Part shown: positions 1 through 7,058 of the stretch, one piece after another
Numbering within the stretch: the stretch's first letter is position 1
Layout of the letters: each line of letters starts with the position of its first letter
Origin: Actinomycetes bacterium
GTDB taxonomy: Bacteria; Actinomycetota; Actinomycetes; Actinomycetales; Microbacteriaceae
Direction of reading: 5' to 3'
Assembly (NCBI GenBank): GCA_030425055.1
Contig: JAUHVN010000051.1
Coordinates: 1 to 11,874, forward strand
Length of the DNA: 11,874 nucleotides
Notes under the pieces: generated by a model
Databases searched by the model: none
Seen by the model: only the letters and a program-made list of their open reading frames with translations
Told to the model about the DNA's origin: nothing
Made by a program: the position numbers and the translations under genes

Positions 1-111
1 GACGAACACGCTCGCGACCGCGAGCACGACGAGGCCGGACACCGCGAGCACCCCCGCCCCGGCGCGGGTGGCGCGGGGGGCGGGGGCGACGGCGGTGGGT
101 GCGAGCGTCAC
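1..111 (-). CDS. Iron-siderophore ABC transporter permease, N-terminal fragment (cut by left edge)
   Basis: Reading leftward from a GTG at 109-111, the frame stays open for 37 codons to the window edge. The peptide starts VTLAPTAVAPAPRATRAG and then turns into a hydrophobic run (GVLAVSGLVVLAVASVFV), as expected for a short cytoplasmic tail followed by the first transmembrane helix of a FecCD-type permease. It begins only 4 nt after the stop codon of the binding lipoprotein at 116-1066, the usual order for binding protein then permease in ferric-siderophore import operons, so translational coupling is likely. No strong Shine-Dalgarno is visible. Identity rests on position and hydrophobicity rather than on a family motif, because the conserved permease motifs lie outside the window. 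It could be another integral membrane component of the same transporter. Confidence 0.6.
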   Translation of the reverse strand, partial: MTLAPTAVAPAPRATRAGAGVLAVSGLVVLAVASVFV

Positions 112-115
112 CGGC

Positions 116-1066
116 TCAGGACAGGCCGTCCTGGATCTGGTCGATCATCGTGTTCACCGCGGTGAGACCGCTCATCACGATGTACCAGGGCGCCGGGTCG
201 AGGTAGACGACCTGGCCGCTCTGCCACGCCGAGGTCTGCGCGACGAGCTCGTTGTCGAGGATCTGCTCGGCGGTCTCGGTGCCTTCGCCGGTGGCGGCGT
301 CGCGGTCGACGACGAAGAACCAGTCGGGGTCGGTCTCGAGCAGGAACTCGAACGAGACCGGGTCACCGTGCGTCGCGGCCTCGACGTCTTCGATCGCGGG
401 CGTCACGCCGAGCTCGTCGTGCAGCCAGCCGAAGCGCGAACCCGGCCCGAAGGCCGTGACCTCGCCGCCCGAGGTCAGCACGATCAGGCCGGAGCCCGCA
501 TCGGCGGCGAGGTCCTGCGTCTCGGCGATGCGATCCTCGATGGCCGCGAGCGCGGCATCCGCCTCGTCCTGCAGGCCGAAGATCTCGCCGAGGGTCTCGG
601 TGTTCGCCTCGAAGCTGCCGAGGAAGTCGGTCCAATCCAGCGACAGGTCGACGGTCGGCGCGATCTCGGTCAGCTCGGGGTACGCGGCGGCCGATCGGTT
701 CGCAACGATGATGAGATCGGGAGCGGCCGCCTCGATCGCGGTGTAGTCGGGTTCGAAGAGCGTGCCTGCGTTGAGGTATTCGTCCGACTCGTAGTCGGCC
801 AGGTAGGCGGGCAGGTTGCCCTTGGCGACGCCGGCGACCTCGACGCCCAGGGCGTCGAGCGTGTCGAGGCTCGCCAGGTCGAGCACGATCACCGCCTCGG
901 GGTTCGCCGGCAGTTCGGTCACACCCTGGGCGTGCTCGATCGTGAGCATGTCGGGGGCTGCCGCGGCGGCCGGTTCGGCGTCGTCGCTTCCGGTGGCGCA
1001 GCCGGCGAGGACGACGGCGGAGGCGAGGGCGAGGGATGCCGCGGCGAGCGGGCGGGCAGTGCGCAT
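116..1066 (-). CDS. Ferric-siderophore ABC transporter substrate-binding lipoprotein (FatB/CeuE-like)
   Basis: This is the extracytoplasmic receptor of a ferric-siderophore ABC importer, anchored to the outer face of the membrane. The 316-residue product has a lipoprotein signal peptide (basic MRTAR, hydrophobic core, lipobox LAGC with the lipidated Cys at 23). A linker is followed by an N-lobe with LPANPEAVIVLDLASLDTLD, KGNLPAYLADY, GTLFEPDYTAI and PDLIIVANRSAAAYPEL. The C-lobe carries the block GEVTAFGPGSRFGWLHDELG. That combination is typical of the FatB/CeuE/YclQ/VctP branch, whose members often bind catecholate or mixed-type siderophores; the actual ligand is not readable. The ATG at 1066 has GGAG at 1074-1077, 7 nt upstream. 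A DtxR box lies about 130 bp upstream, and the permease follows 4 nt after the stop. Confidence 0.9.
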   Translation of the reverse strand: MRTARPLAAASLALASAVVLAGCATGSDDAEPAAAAAPDMLTIEHAQGVTELPANPEAVIVLDLASLDTLDALGVEVAGVAKGNLPAYLADYESDEYLNAGTLFEPDYTAIEAAAPDLIIVANRSAAAYPELTEIAPTVDLSLDWTDFLGSFEANTETLGEIFGLQDEADAALAAIEDRIAETQDLAADAGSGLIVLTSGGEVTAFGPGSRFGWLHDELGVTPAIEDVEAATHGDPVSFEFLLETDPDWFFVVDRDAATGEGTETAEQILDNELVAQTSAWQSGQVVYLDPAPWYIVMSGLTAVNTMIDQIQDGLS

Positions 1067-1073
1067 GCGTGTA

Positions 1074-1077
1074 CTCC
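1074..1077 (-). promoter_or_regulatory. Ribosome binding site of the siderophore-binding lipoprotein
   Basis: GGAG read on the minus strand, 7 nt before the ATG at 1066. It supports that start and shows that this arm of the divergent locus makes a leadered mRNA, unlike the reductase arm. Confidence 0.6.
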
Positions 1078-1166
1078 AGACACAGGTGTGAGCGGCGACG
1101 CGGAACCGTCGCGCGGGCGCGCCGAACGGCTCCGACGGCGTCGTCGTGATGGACAGGCGGGCCGTG

Positions 1167-1179
1167 GCACCCGGGGTGC
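1167..1179. repeat. 13-bp perfect inverted repeat in the iron-locus control region
   Basis: GCACCC-G-GGGTGC, six-base arms around one base, ending 14 nt from the DtxR box. It lies in the presumed 5' leader of the lipoprotein gene and just upstream of the reductase promoter. It may be a second operator; function is unknown. Confidence 0.35.
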
Positions 1180-1193
1180 GGACCCAACGCGAG

Positions 1194-1212
1194 TTAGGTT
1201 AGCCTAACCATT
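1194..1212. promoter_or_regulatory. DtxR/IdeR iron box between divergent iron genes
   Basis: TTAGGTTAGCCTAACCATT. The core GGTTAG-C-CTAACC (1197-1209) is a perfect 13-bp palindrome, and the left half TTAGGTTAG matches the DtxR/IdeR consensus arm completely; the right outer three bases diverge. The palindrome contains a TANNNT -10-like hexamer on each strand: TAGCCT at 1200-1205 (+) and TAGGCT at 1201-1206 (-). One Fe-loaded repressor site could therefore block both the reductase promoter and the receptor/permease promoter. The site is clear by eye; repression by iron is inferred from the family. Confidence 0.9.
1200..1205 (+). promoter_or_regulatory. -10 element of a probable leaderless promoter (siderophore-interacting protein)
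   Basis: TAGCCT, followed by 7 nt and then GTG at 1213. This places the expected transcription start on or next to the first base of the start codon. There is no Shine-Dalgarno upstream because the DtxR box fills that space. No good -35 is visible. Confidence 0.5.
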
Positions 1213-2013
1213 GTGATGCTGTCGACCACCGACTCCCCGGATGCCCCGACCCGCCCGTTCCGTCTCGAGATGCGCGGCCTCGATCTGAGGTTCAGAGCCG
1301 TCCGCCTCGCCGCGCGCGAGTGGCTGACCCCGTCGTACGTGCGCGTAAGGCTCGAGGGCGACGACCTGCGCGGCTTCGACTCCCCCGGGTGCGACGACCA
1401 CATCCGGGTCTTCTTCCCGGACGGAGCACCGAGCTCCGTCGAAGAGCTGCGCGCCGCGCCGAGCCGCGAATACACGCCGGTGGAGTGGGGCGACGACTGG
1501 CTCGAGCTCGAGTTCGCGATCCACGGCGACCATGGCGTCGCGGCACCGTGGGCGGCCACCGCGCCGCTGGGCGCGCCCGCGGGCGTCGGCGGACCGCGCG
1601 GTGCGAAGGTGCTCACCGGGCGCCCGGACGCCTGGTTCCTCGCCGGCGACGAGACCGCGGCGCCCGCCATCCGGCGCTACGCGGCGCTCATGGACGCCGA
1701 TGCCGTCGGCCGCGTGCTCGTCGAGGTGCCCGACGCCGCTCATGCGCTCCCCGTCGACGCCCCGCCGGCGGTCGTCGTCGAGCAGGTGCTGCGCGGCGAC
1801 GCGCCCGCAGGTTCGGCACTCGCGGCCCGGCTCGACCAACTCGGCGCGGATGACCACCCCGAGGGGGCCGTCTTCGGCTTCGTCGCCGCCGAGCAGAGCA
1901 TCGTCAAGACGGGTCGCGCGCTGCTGCTCGACCGCTGGGCGCTGCCCGCTGACGAGGTGACCGTCAAGGGGTACTGGAAGCGCGGCGAGACCGAGTACCA
2001 CGCGCCCCACTGA
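1213..2013 (+). CDS. Siderophore-interacting protein (ViuB/SIP-type FAD-dependent ferric-siderophore reductase)
   Basis: This is a cytoplasmic flavoprotein expected to reduce Fe(III) in imported siderophores, releasing Fe(II). The 266-residue length is usual for the family. The N-terminal FAD-binding barrel has TPSYVRVRLEGDDL, the flavin motif REYT at residues 85-88, HGDHGVAAPWA at 104-114 and PRG at 128-130. The C-terminal NAD(P)H-binding half has WFLAGDETAAPAI at 141-153 and ends with the characteristic GYWKRGETEYH (233-243). The start is the GTG at 1213, directly abutting the DtxR box; an ATG at 1216 is equally possible if the mRNA is leaderless, and a later ATG at 1270 would still leave the core intact but has no better ribosome site. 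It is divergent from the binding lipoprotein and should be iron-repressed with it. Confidence 0.93.
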   Translation: MMLSTTDSPDAPTRPFRLEMRGLDLRFRAVRLAAREWLTPSYVRVRLEGDDLRGFDSPGCDDHIRVFFPDGAPSSVEELRAAPSREYTPVEWGDDWLELEFAIHGDHGVAAPWAATAPLGAPAGVGGPRGAKVLTGRPDAWFLAGDETAAPAIRRYAALMDADAVGRVLVEVPDAAHALPVDAPPAVVVEQVLRGDAPAGSALAARLDQLGADDHPEGAVFGFVAAEQSIVKTGRALLLDRWALPADEVTVKGYWKRGETEYHAPH

Positions 2014-2040
2014 CCACGTCCCGTCGGCGGCCGAGCGCGT

Positions 2041-4125
2041 CTACCCGAGCAGCTCGGGACGCGCGAACTCGCGGCCGTGCACGTGCTCATCGAGGAACGC
2101 GAAGACCGTCTGGTACCAGATCACCGCGTGCTGCGGCGAGAGGATCCAGTGGTTCTCGTCGGGGAAGTAGAGGAATCGGTGCGGCATCCGCCCGTCCTCG
2201 TCCGCGTGGTGCTCGGCCAGATCGGACCACAGCCGCAGCCCCTCGCCGATCGGCACGCGGTAGTCCTTGTCGCCGTGGATGACCAGCAGCGGTGTGCGGA
2301 TGTCGGCGACGCTGTGGTGCGGTGACTGCGAGGCGATCCCCTCGGCCGTGAAGATCCGACTCCAGAACTCGGAGTCGTCGGTCGTCGGGCCGAACTGGTC
2401 GAGGGCCCACAGGCTCGCGTGAGTGACGATCGCGCGGAAGCGGTCGGTGTGGCCTGCCACCCAGTTGGCCATGTAGCCGCCGAACGAGCCGCCCATCGCC
2501 GCGGTCTTGTCGGCGTCGATGTCGTCGCGTGCCTCGACGGCGTCGGTGATCGCCATGAGGTCGGTGAATGGCTCCTCGCCCCACGCGTTCCAGCCGCGCG
2601 CCACGAAGTCGAGGCCGTAGCCCGTCGACAGCCCCGGATCCGGCAGCAGCACGGCGTATCCCCGGGCCGCGGCGAGCAGGGGCGCCCAGCGCCAGCTCCA
2701 CGCGTTCCAGCTCGCGAACGGACCGCCGTGGATCCACAGCAGCAGCGGTGCGGGGGATGCGGCATCCGCCCCCTCGGGCAGCACCAGCCAGCCGCGGATC
2801 CGCGTGCCGTCCGACGCCGAGGTCTCGACCTCGGTGAGCGTGGCCGTCGTCGACGGCGTCGGGGCCGGGGTCGCGAGCGGCGTCACGGCGCCGTCGACGC
2901 CGATGCGCACCGGATGCGGCGGCTCGACCCAGCTCGAGCGCAGCGCGACGTAGCCGCCGCCGACACGGTCGACGCCGACGTGGGTGTACGCGTAGTGGTC
3001 GTCCGTCAGCTGCTCGGCGGCGCTTCCGTCGAGGGGCAGACGGAACACGGGGCCGCGGCCGTCCTGATCCGCGGTCGCGATGAGCGCGGCGTCGTCTGAG
3101 TCGAACGCGAGCTGCGTCGGCCAGCGATCCCAGTCGGTCGCGATGCGTCGCGCACCCGAGCCGTCGAGCCCGCACACCCACACCTCGGCGTCGAAGGGCC
3201 GCTCGGCCGAACCGCGGTCACTGCGCACGAAGGCGAGCGTCGTCCCGTCGTGGCTCACGACCGGTTCGCCGAAGTCCACGCCGTCTTCGTCGAAGAGCAC
3301 CGTGCGCTCACCGGTCGCGACGTCGATCGCGACGAGGATGCTGCGCGCGCTGCGCGGCAGACTACGCCGCATCCCGGCGAACAGCGTCGCGCCGTCGGGC
3401 GTGAGCGCGGCGCCTTCGACATCGGCCGAGCGCCGCGGCGCCGGAGTGAGGTCGCGCGGGCGCGGCAGCGAAGTCGGGTACGGGGTCGAGGCATCCGCAT
3501 CGGCATCGGCGGTCTCGGCCGCCTCCTCCGCGATCGCCGCGGCGATCGTGTCGTCGAGCGCGGCGAGGTCGAGGGCGAGCAGGTGGGGCTCGGCCGGGCC
3601 GAGGTCGTGATCCCAGTGCCGCACCGGGTAGGAGTCGTGCAGGATCGCCGACACCTTCTTGTCCTTGCGCTTCTTGCGCAGGGCGGCCTCGTCCTCGAGC
3701 GTCGCCGCGCCGGGCAGCAGGTCGGCCGAGACGACGACCGCATCGGATGCCTCGGCGACCGCGGCGAGCGCCGACACTCCGCCGGCGAGCCGCGTGACGG
3801 GCCGGCCCTCGCCGCCCGCGGCCGGCAGCAGCCACAGCTGGCCCGCCTCGGGGGCATCGTCGCCGTCGGGTCGCTCCGAGACGAAGAGCACATCGCCGTC
3901 CGCGGTGAACGCGGCACCGGCCTCGCCCTTCGCCGACCGCGTGAGCCGCCGCGGGCTGCCGGTGCCGTCGGCGGGAACCTCCCACAGCGAGCGCTCGTAG
4001 CCGGTGGCGTCCTTCTTCAGCGCCGCGACCGTGAGCACGGCCCGCGTGCCGTCGGGTGACAGCGCGAGGGCTTCGACGCGGGGCAGGGCGATGTAGGTGT
4101 CGAGGTCGTCGTACGCAGTCGGCAT
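2041..4125 (-). CDS. S9 family peptidase (prolyl oligopeptidase / acylaminoacyl-peptidase type)
   Basis: A serine peptidase that cleaves short peptides, predicted cytoplasmic since no signal peptide is seen. From the ATG at 4125 the product has 694 residues. The first roughly 440 residues form a WD40-like beta-propeller (repeated blocks such as ALSPDGTRAVL, ALTPDGATLFAG, VVSHDGTTLAFV), interrupted by an acidic/Ala-rich loop near 200-225. The rest is an alpha/beta-hydrolase domain with LLLWIHGGP (oxyanion region), nucleophile elbow GGSFGGY (Ser547), HGDKDYRVP (Asp621) and DENHW (His659); the triad is complete. The frame is open 36 codons further upstream, but that part is basic and Pro-rich and overlaps the divergent gene. 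TACCGT lies 7 nt before the ATG, suggesting a leaderless mRNA. Its substrate and any link to the neighbouring oxidoreductase are unknown. Confidence 0.92.
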   Translation of the reverse strand: MPTAYDDLDTYIALPRVEALALSPDGTRAVLTVAALKKDATGYERSLWEVPADGTGSPRRLTRSAKGEAGAAFTADGDVLFVSERPDGDDAPEAGQLWLLPAAGGEGRPVTRLAGGVSALAAVAEASDAVVVSADLLPGAATLEDEAALRKKRKDKKVSAILHDSYPVRHWDHDLGPAEPHLLALDLAALDDTIAAAIAEEAAETADADADASTPYPTSLPRPRDLTPAPRRSADVEGAALTPDGATLFAGMRRSLPRSARSILVAIDVATGERTVLFDEDGVDFGEPVVSHDGTTLAFVRSDRGSAERPFDAEVWVCGLDGSGARRIATDWDRWPTQLAFDSDDAALIATADQDGRGPVFRLPLDGSAAEQLTDDHYAYTHVGVDRVGGGYVALRSSWVEPPHPVRIGVDGAVTPLATPAPTPSTTATLTEVETSASDGTRIRGWLVLPEGADAASPAPLLLWIHGGPFASWNAWSWRWAPLLAAARGYAVLLPDPGLSTGYGLDFVARGWNAWGEEPFTDLMAITDAVEARDDIDADKTAAMGGSFGGYMANWVAGHTDRFRAIVTHASLWALDQFGPTTDDSEFWSRIFTAEGIASQSPHHSVADIRTPLLVIHGDKDYRVPIGEGLRLWSDLAEHHADEDGRMPHRFLYFPDENHWILSPQHAVIWYQTVFAFLDEHVHGREFARPELLG
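2044..2058. terminator. GC-rich hairpin at the convergent junction, possible bidirectional terminator
   Basis: CCCGAG-CAG-CTCGGG: a 6-bp all-but-one G/C stem with a 3-nt loop, lying in the last five sense codons of the peptidase gene and 30 nt past the reductase stop codon. There is no U-tract on either strand. It is the best hairpin at this junction, but it could simply reflect the Pro-Glu-Leu-Leu-Gly codons. Confidence 0.35.
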
Positions 4126-4132
4126 GGCCTCC

Positions 4133-4138
4133 ACGGTA
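4133..4138 (-). promoter_or_regulatory. -10 element of a probable leaderless promoter (S9 peptidase)
   Basis: TACCGT on the minus strand with exactly 7 nt to the ATG at 4125. The GGAGG between them sits only 2 nt from the ATG, too close for a normal ribosome site, so a leaderless transcript is the better reading. No recognisable -35. Confidence 0.45.
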
Positions 4139-4189
4139 GCCGCGCTCGGTCGCCGACGCTTCGCCGGTTCGGCCAGGATGGAAGGGACG

Positions 4190-4196
4190 GGAGGAG
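4190..4196 (+). promoter_or_regulatory. Strong ribosome binding site of the SDR-like gene
   Basis: GGAGGAG; its GGAGG core ends 7 nt before the GTG at 4202 and 4 nt before the GTG at 4199. It favours 4202 as the start over the upstream in-frame codons at 4097, 4178 and 4199. Confidence 0.65.
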
Positions 4197-4201
4197 TCGT
4201 G

Positions 4202-4951
4202 GTGCGCATCGCGGTGGCAGGCGGGACCGGCATGGTCGGCGCGCATGTCGTCGAACTCGCCCGTCAGCGCGGACACGAGCCGGTGGTGCTGGCTCGCAGC
4301 CACGGCGTGGATGTCATCACCGGCGTCGGGCTCGGCGAGGCCCTCGAGGGCGTCGACGTCGTGATCGACGTCTCGAACGTGACCACGCTGCGCACCGACG
4401 TGTCCGTGTCGTTCTTCGCCGGAGCCGCCAAGAGCCTGCTGACCGCGGAGCGGGCTGCCGGAATCGGCCATCACGTCGCGCTCTCGATCGTGGGTGCGGA
4501 TGCGGCGCCCGAAGGCTACTACGCGGGCAAACTCGCGCAGGAGCGCCTGATCGAGGCCGGCGAGGTGCCGTGGACCGTCCTGCGCACGACGCAGTTCCAC
4601 GAGTTCGCGGCGACCCTCTACGTCACCGCGAAGATCGGGTCGATGCGCGTCGCCCCGCGAGGGCGGCTTCAGCCGATCGCCGCACACGAGGTCGCCGCGC
4701 ACCTGCTCGATCTCGCCGAGAGTGAACCGGCCGGCCGAGCCACCGAGCTGGCGGGGCCTCGCGAAGAGAGTCTCGCCGAGATGGTCCGCACGTACGCGAG
4801 GGCGGTCGGCTATCGCCGGCGCATCCCGACCGTCTCTCTGCCCGGCGCGCTCGGACGCGCGCAGCGCGACGGATCGCTTCTGCCCCGCCCCGGCGCGATC
4901 CTCGGGCACCAGACGTTCGACGAGTGGATCGACGCCCTGCCCGATGCGTGA
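4202..4951 (+). CDS. Atypical SDR / NmrA-like NAD(P)-binding oxidoreductase
   Basis: Predicted cytoplasmic Rossmann-fold protein of 249 residues. It opens with a beta strand and the dinucleotide motif GGTGMVG (residues 7-13), as in extended and atypical short-chain dehydrogenases. LSIVGAD (Ser95 region) and GYYAGK (Tyr106, Tyr107, Lys110) resemble the family's Ser-Tyr-Lys active site, followed by VPWTVLRTTQFHEF, a block shared with NmrA-like members. The C-terminal part (PIAAHEVAAHLLDLAE, ATELAGPREESLAEM) fits the substrate-binding half. It might act as a reductase, epimerase-like enzyme or redox sensor; sequence alone does not choose. The GTG at 4202 gives the family-typical N-terminus MRIAVAGGTG and has a strong ribosome site. 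It is divergent from the S9 peptidase (76 nt between starts) and ends 14 nt from the convergent aldo/keto reductase. Confidence 0.85.
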   Translation: MRIAVAGGTGMVGAHVVELARQRGHEPVVLARSHGVDVITGVGLGEALEGVDVVIDVSNVTTLRTDVSVSFFAGAAKSLLTAERAAGIGHHVALSIVGADAAPEGYYAGKLAQERLIEAGEVPWTVLRTTQFHEFAATLYVTAKIGSMRVAPRGRLQPIAAHEVAAHLLDLAESEPAGRATELAGPREESLAEMVRTYARAVGYRRRIPTVSLPGALGRAQRDGSLLPRPGAILGHQTFDEWIDALPDA

Positions 4952-4965
4952 CCGCCGCTCGCCGG

Positions 4966-5799
4966 CTACATCTCCTCGTGCGTGTCGGGGTCGGCACCCC
5001 AGGCCCGGCCGCGCTCGAGACCCGAGATCGCGGCGACCTCGTCGTCGGTGAGCGTGAAGCCGAACACGTCGGCGTTCTCGATCTGACGCTGCGGGTCGGC
5101 CGACTTCGGGATCGGGGTCGAGTCCAGCTGCGTGTGCCAGCGCAGGACGACCTGCGTGGGCGTGACTCCGTGGATCTCGGCGAGCTCGCGCAGCACCTGC
5201 TCGGTCAGCAACTCGGTGCGCCGCGCGAGCGGGCTCCAGCTCTCGGTGCGGATGCCGTGCTCGGCGTGGAACGCGCGCAGCGCGCCCTGCGGGAAGTACG
5301 GGTGCAGCTCGACCTGGTTGACCGCGGGCGTCACGCCGGTCTCGTCGATCAGGCGCGTCAGCATCCGCTCGGTGAAGTTCGAGACGCCGATCGAGCGGAC
5401 CCGCCCGCGCTCGCGCGCGTCGATCATCGCGCGCCACGTGTCGACGTACTTGTCGACGCTCGGGTTCGGCCAGTGGATCAGCTGCAGGTCGATGCGATCG
5501 ACGCCGAGGGCGGCGGCGGAGCCGTCGATGCTCGCGCTCGCCTCGTCATAGCCGTGGTGGCGCCCGGGGATCTTCGAGGTGATGAGCAGTTCGTCGCGGT
5601 CGACGCCGCTCGCGCGCACGGCCTCGCCGACCTCGGCCTCGTTCTCGTAGTTCACGGCGGTGTCGAGCATCCGGTAACCGGCGCCGATCGCGGCGACCAT
5701 TGCCTCGACTCCGGAGGGGCCGCGCAGGTTGTAGGTGCCCAGACCCAGCTCGGGGAACCAGGTGCCGTCGTTCAGGGTCACGGTGGGGATCGTCAGCAT
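4966..5799 (-). CDS. Aldo/keto reductase (2,5-diketo-D-gluconate reductase-like)
   Basis: A cytoplasmic NADPH-dependent carbonyl reductase with a TIM-barrel fold; the 277-residue length is typical of prokaryotic AKR5-like members. The catalytic tetrad is complete: Asp46 (MLDTAVNYENE), Tyr51, Lys76 (LLITSKIPG) and His109 (LIHWPNP). The barrel also shows RSIGVSNF, VNQVELHPYFPQ and, near the end, IPKSADPQRQIEN, the conserved segment that holds the adenosine phosphate of NADPH. The start at 5799 is chosen because MLTIPTVTLNDGTWFPELGLGTY is the family N-terminus and AGGA (5807-5810) lies 7 nt upstream; the frame is open much further, but that part is antisense-like. It lies 47 nt downstream of the PLP enzyme on the same strand, so co-transcription and Lrp control are likely. 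The physiological carbonyl substrate is unknown. Confidence 0.92.
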   Translation of the reverse strand: MLTIPTVTLNDGTWFPELGLGTYNLRGPSGVEAMVAAIGAGYRMLDTAVNYENEAEVGEAVRASGVDRDELLITSKIPGRHHGYDEASASIDGSAAALGVDRIDLQLIHWPNPSVDKYVDTWRAMIDARERGRVRSIGVSNFTERMLTRLIDETGVTPAVNQVELHPYFPQGALRAFHAEHGIRTESWSPLARRTELLTEQVLRELAEIHGVTPTQVVLRWHTQLDSTPIPKSADPQRQIENADVFGFTLTDDEVAAISGLERGRAWGADPDTHEEM

Positions 5800-5846
5800 G
5801 TGTCCATCCTGCCGTCCCCCGCGACGACCGGGGCCGCCGGCGCCGT

Positions 5847-7052
5847 TCAGCCGATCCCGACGAGTTCGGCGGCGCGCGAGTCGGCGATGACCCGGTCGAG
5901 CGCTTGCGTGAGGTCGTCGGTCAGATCGTCGACGTGCTCGAGGCCGATCGAGAGCCGCACGATGCCGGCACCCGGCTTGGCGGCCGCGACCACCGGACGG
6001 TGCGTGAGCGAGGCGGGATGCTGGATGAGCGTGTCGACGCCGCCGAGCGAGACCGCGTGGGTGATGAGATCGCACGAGTCCGCGACCATCGCCGCCGCAC
6101 GATAGCCGCCGACCAGCTCGATCGCGAGGATCGAGCCCGGGCCGTCGCACTGGCGGCCCAGCAGGCCGGCCGGGTCCTGCCCGGGCAGGCCCGGGTAGAG
6201 CACGCGTGCCACGGCGGGGTGCCGACCGAGACGCTCGGCCAGGATGCCGGCCGTCTGCTGCTGGGCGCGCACGCGCACGGGAAGGGTGCGCAGCCCGCGG
6301 TGCAGCATGTAGGCGGCGAAGGGATGCAGCAGCCCGCCGGTGAGCGCGCGCACCTGGCGCAGGCGCTCGATCCACTCCTGCGGCGCGGCGACGACCCCAC
6401 CCATCACGTCGCCGTGGCCGCCGAGGTACTTGGTGGCGCTGTGGAGCACGAGCGTCGCACCGAGGCGCGCGGGCTGCTGCAGGATCGGGGTCGCGAAGGT
6501 GTTGTCGACCAGCACGGGCACGTCGCCGGCCTGGGCGACGATCTCGGCGATGTCGACGAGCTCGAGCGTGGGATTCGCCGGCGTCTCGATCACGACCAGT
6601 CCGGTGTCGTGGCGCATGTGGCGCGCGACGTCATCGGCGTCGGCCCAGCTCACCTCGGTGCCGAGGAGCCCGGTCTCGAGCACGTGGTCGGTGCCGCCGT
6701 ACAGCGGGCGCACGGCGACGACGTGGGCTTTGCCGGCCGAGGCGATCGCGATGAGGCACGCCGACAGTGCGGCCATGCCGCTCGCGAACGCCACCGCGCC
6801 CTCGGTGCCCTCGAGGTCGGCGAGGGCCTCCTCGAAGCGCGCCACGCCGGGCTGCCACAGCCGCTGGTAGACCGCGCTGCGACCGGGGCCGAGGTCGTGG
6901 CCGGTCGCGAGCTCCTCGTACGACAGCCCGCCGACTTCGACGTCGGGAAGGGCATTGGTCGTGGAGAGGTCGATCGGCGGCACGTGTCCGCCCGCAGCCC
7001 GGAGTCCGTGCATTCCACCGTGCACCGCACGTGTCTCGATCCGCTGTGACAT
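5847..7052 (-). CDS. Cys/Met-metabolism PLP-dependent enzyme (cystathionine gamma-synthase / gamma-lyase family)
   Basis: A fold-type I PLP enzyme of sulfur amino-acid metabolism, 401 residues as usual. The signature SATKYLGGHGD contains the PLP-binding Lys208; LVDNTFATP supplies Asp183 for the pyridine nitrogen; RPLYGGT gives Tyr118, which stacks or acts as acid/base; SLGGVDTLIQHPASLTH (335-351) and VRLSIGLE (Arg366) bind the substrate carboxylate. The Tyr/Arg pair that grips PLP phosphate across the dimer is present, but in the variant YQRLWQPG (62-69) instead of YSRxxNPT. The position of the active-site Cys of classical methionine gamma-lyase is Gly120, as in cystathionine gamma-synthase and gamma-lyase. 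The divergent Lrp-type gene favours a catabolic lyase; biosynthetic synthase remains possible. The start at 7052 has no clear ribosome site. Confidence 0.88.
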   Translation of the reverse strand: MSQRIETRAVHGGMHGLRAAGGHVPPIDLSTTNALPDVEVGGLSYEELATGHDLGPGRSAVYQRLWQPGVARFEEALADLEGTEGAVAFASGMAALSACLIAIASAGKAHVVAVRPLYGGTDHVLETGLLGTEVSWADADDVARHMRHDTGLVVIETPANPTLELVDIAEIVAQAGDVPVLVDNTFATPILQQPARLGATLVLHSATKYLGGHGDVMGGVVAAPQEWIERLRQVRALTGGLLHPFAAYMLHRGLRTLPVRVRAQQQTAGILAERLGRHPAVARVLYPGLPGQDPAGLLGRQCDGPGSILAIELVGGYRAAAMVADSCDLITHAVSLGGVDTLIQHPASLTHRPVVAAAKPGAGIVRLSIGLEHVDDLTDDLTQALDRVIADSRAAELVGIG

Positions 7053-7058
7053 GGCGTG

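Noticed and set aside
68..1207. Long open frame on the plus strand opposite the siderophore-binding lipoprotein
   Set aside because: It is antisense to a gene with a clear lipobox and family blocks; its product is an Arg/Gly/Val-rich low-complexity sequence typical of GC-rich shadows.
4126..4233. N-terminal extension of the S9 peptidase
   Set aside because: It overlaps the divergent gene and its promoter region, is Pro/Arg-rich without family similarity, and the family N-terminus begins at the ATG at 4125.
4987..5000. Hairpin GGGGT-CGGC-ACCCC as a terminator for the SDR gene
   Set aside because: A 5-bp stem without a U-tract, inside conserved codons of the aldo/keto reductase C-terminus; too likely by chance.
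3362..5437. 691-codon minus-strand frame spanning several genes
   Set aside because: It crosses the peptidase, the SDR gene antisense and the aldo/keto reductase; composition is Arg/Ala/Asp repeats with no domain.
5800..6375. N-terminal extension of the aldo/keto reductase frame into the PLP enzyme gene
   Set aside because: The extension is out-of-frame reading of the PLP enzyme; the family N-terminus and a ribosome site sit at 5799.
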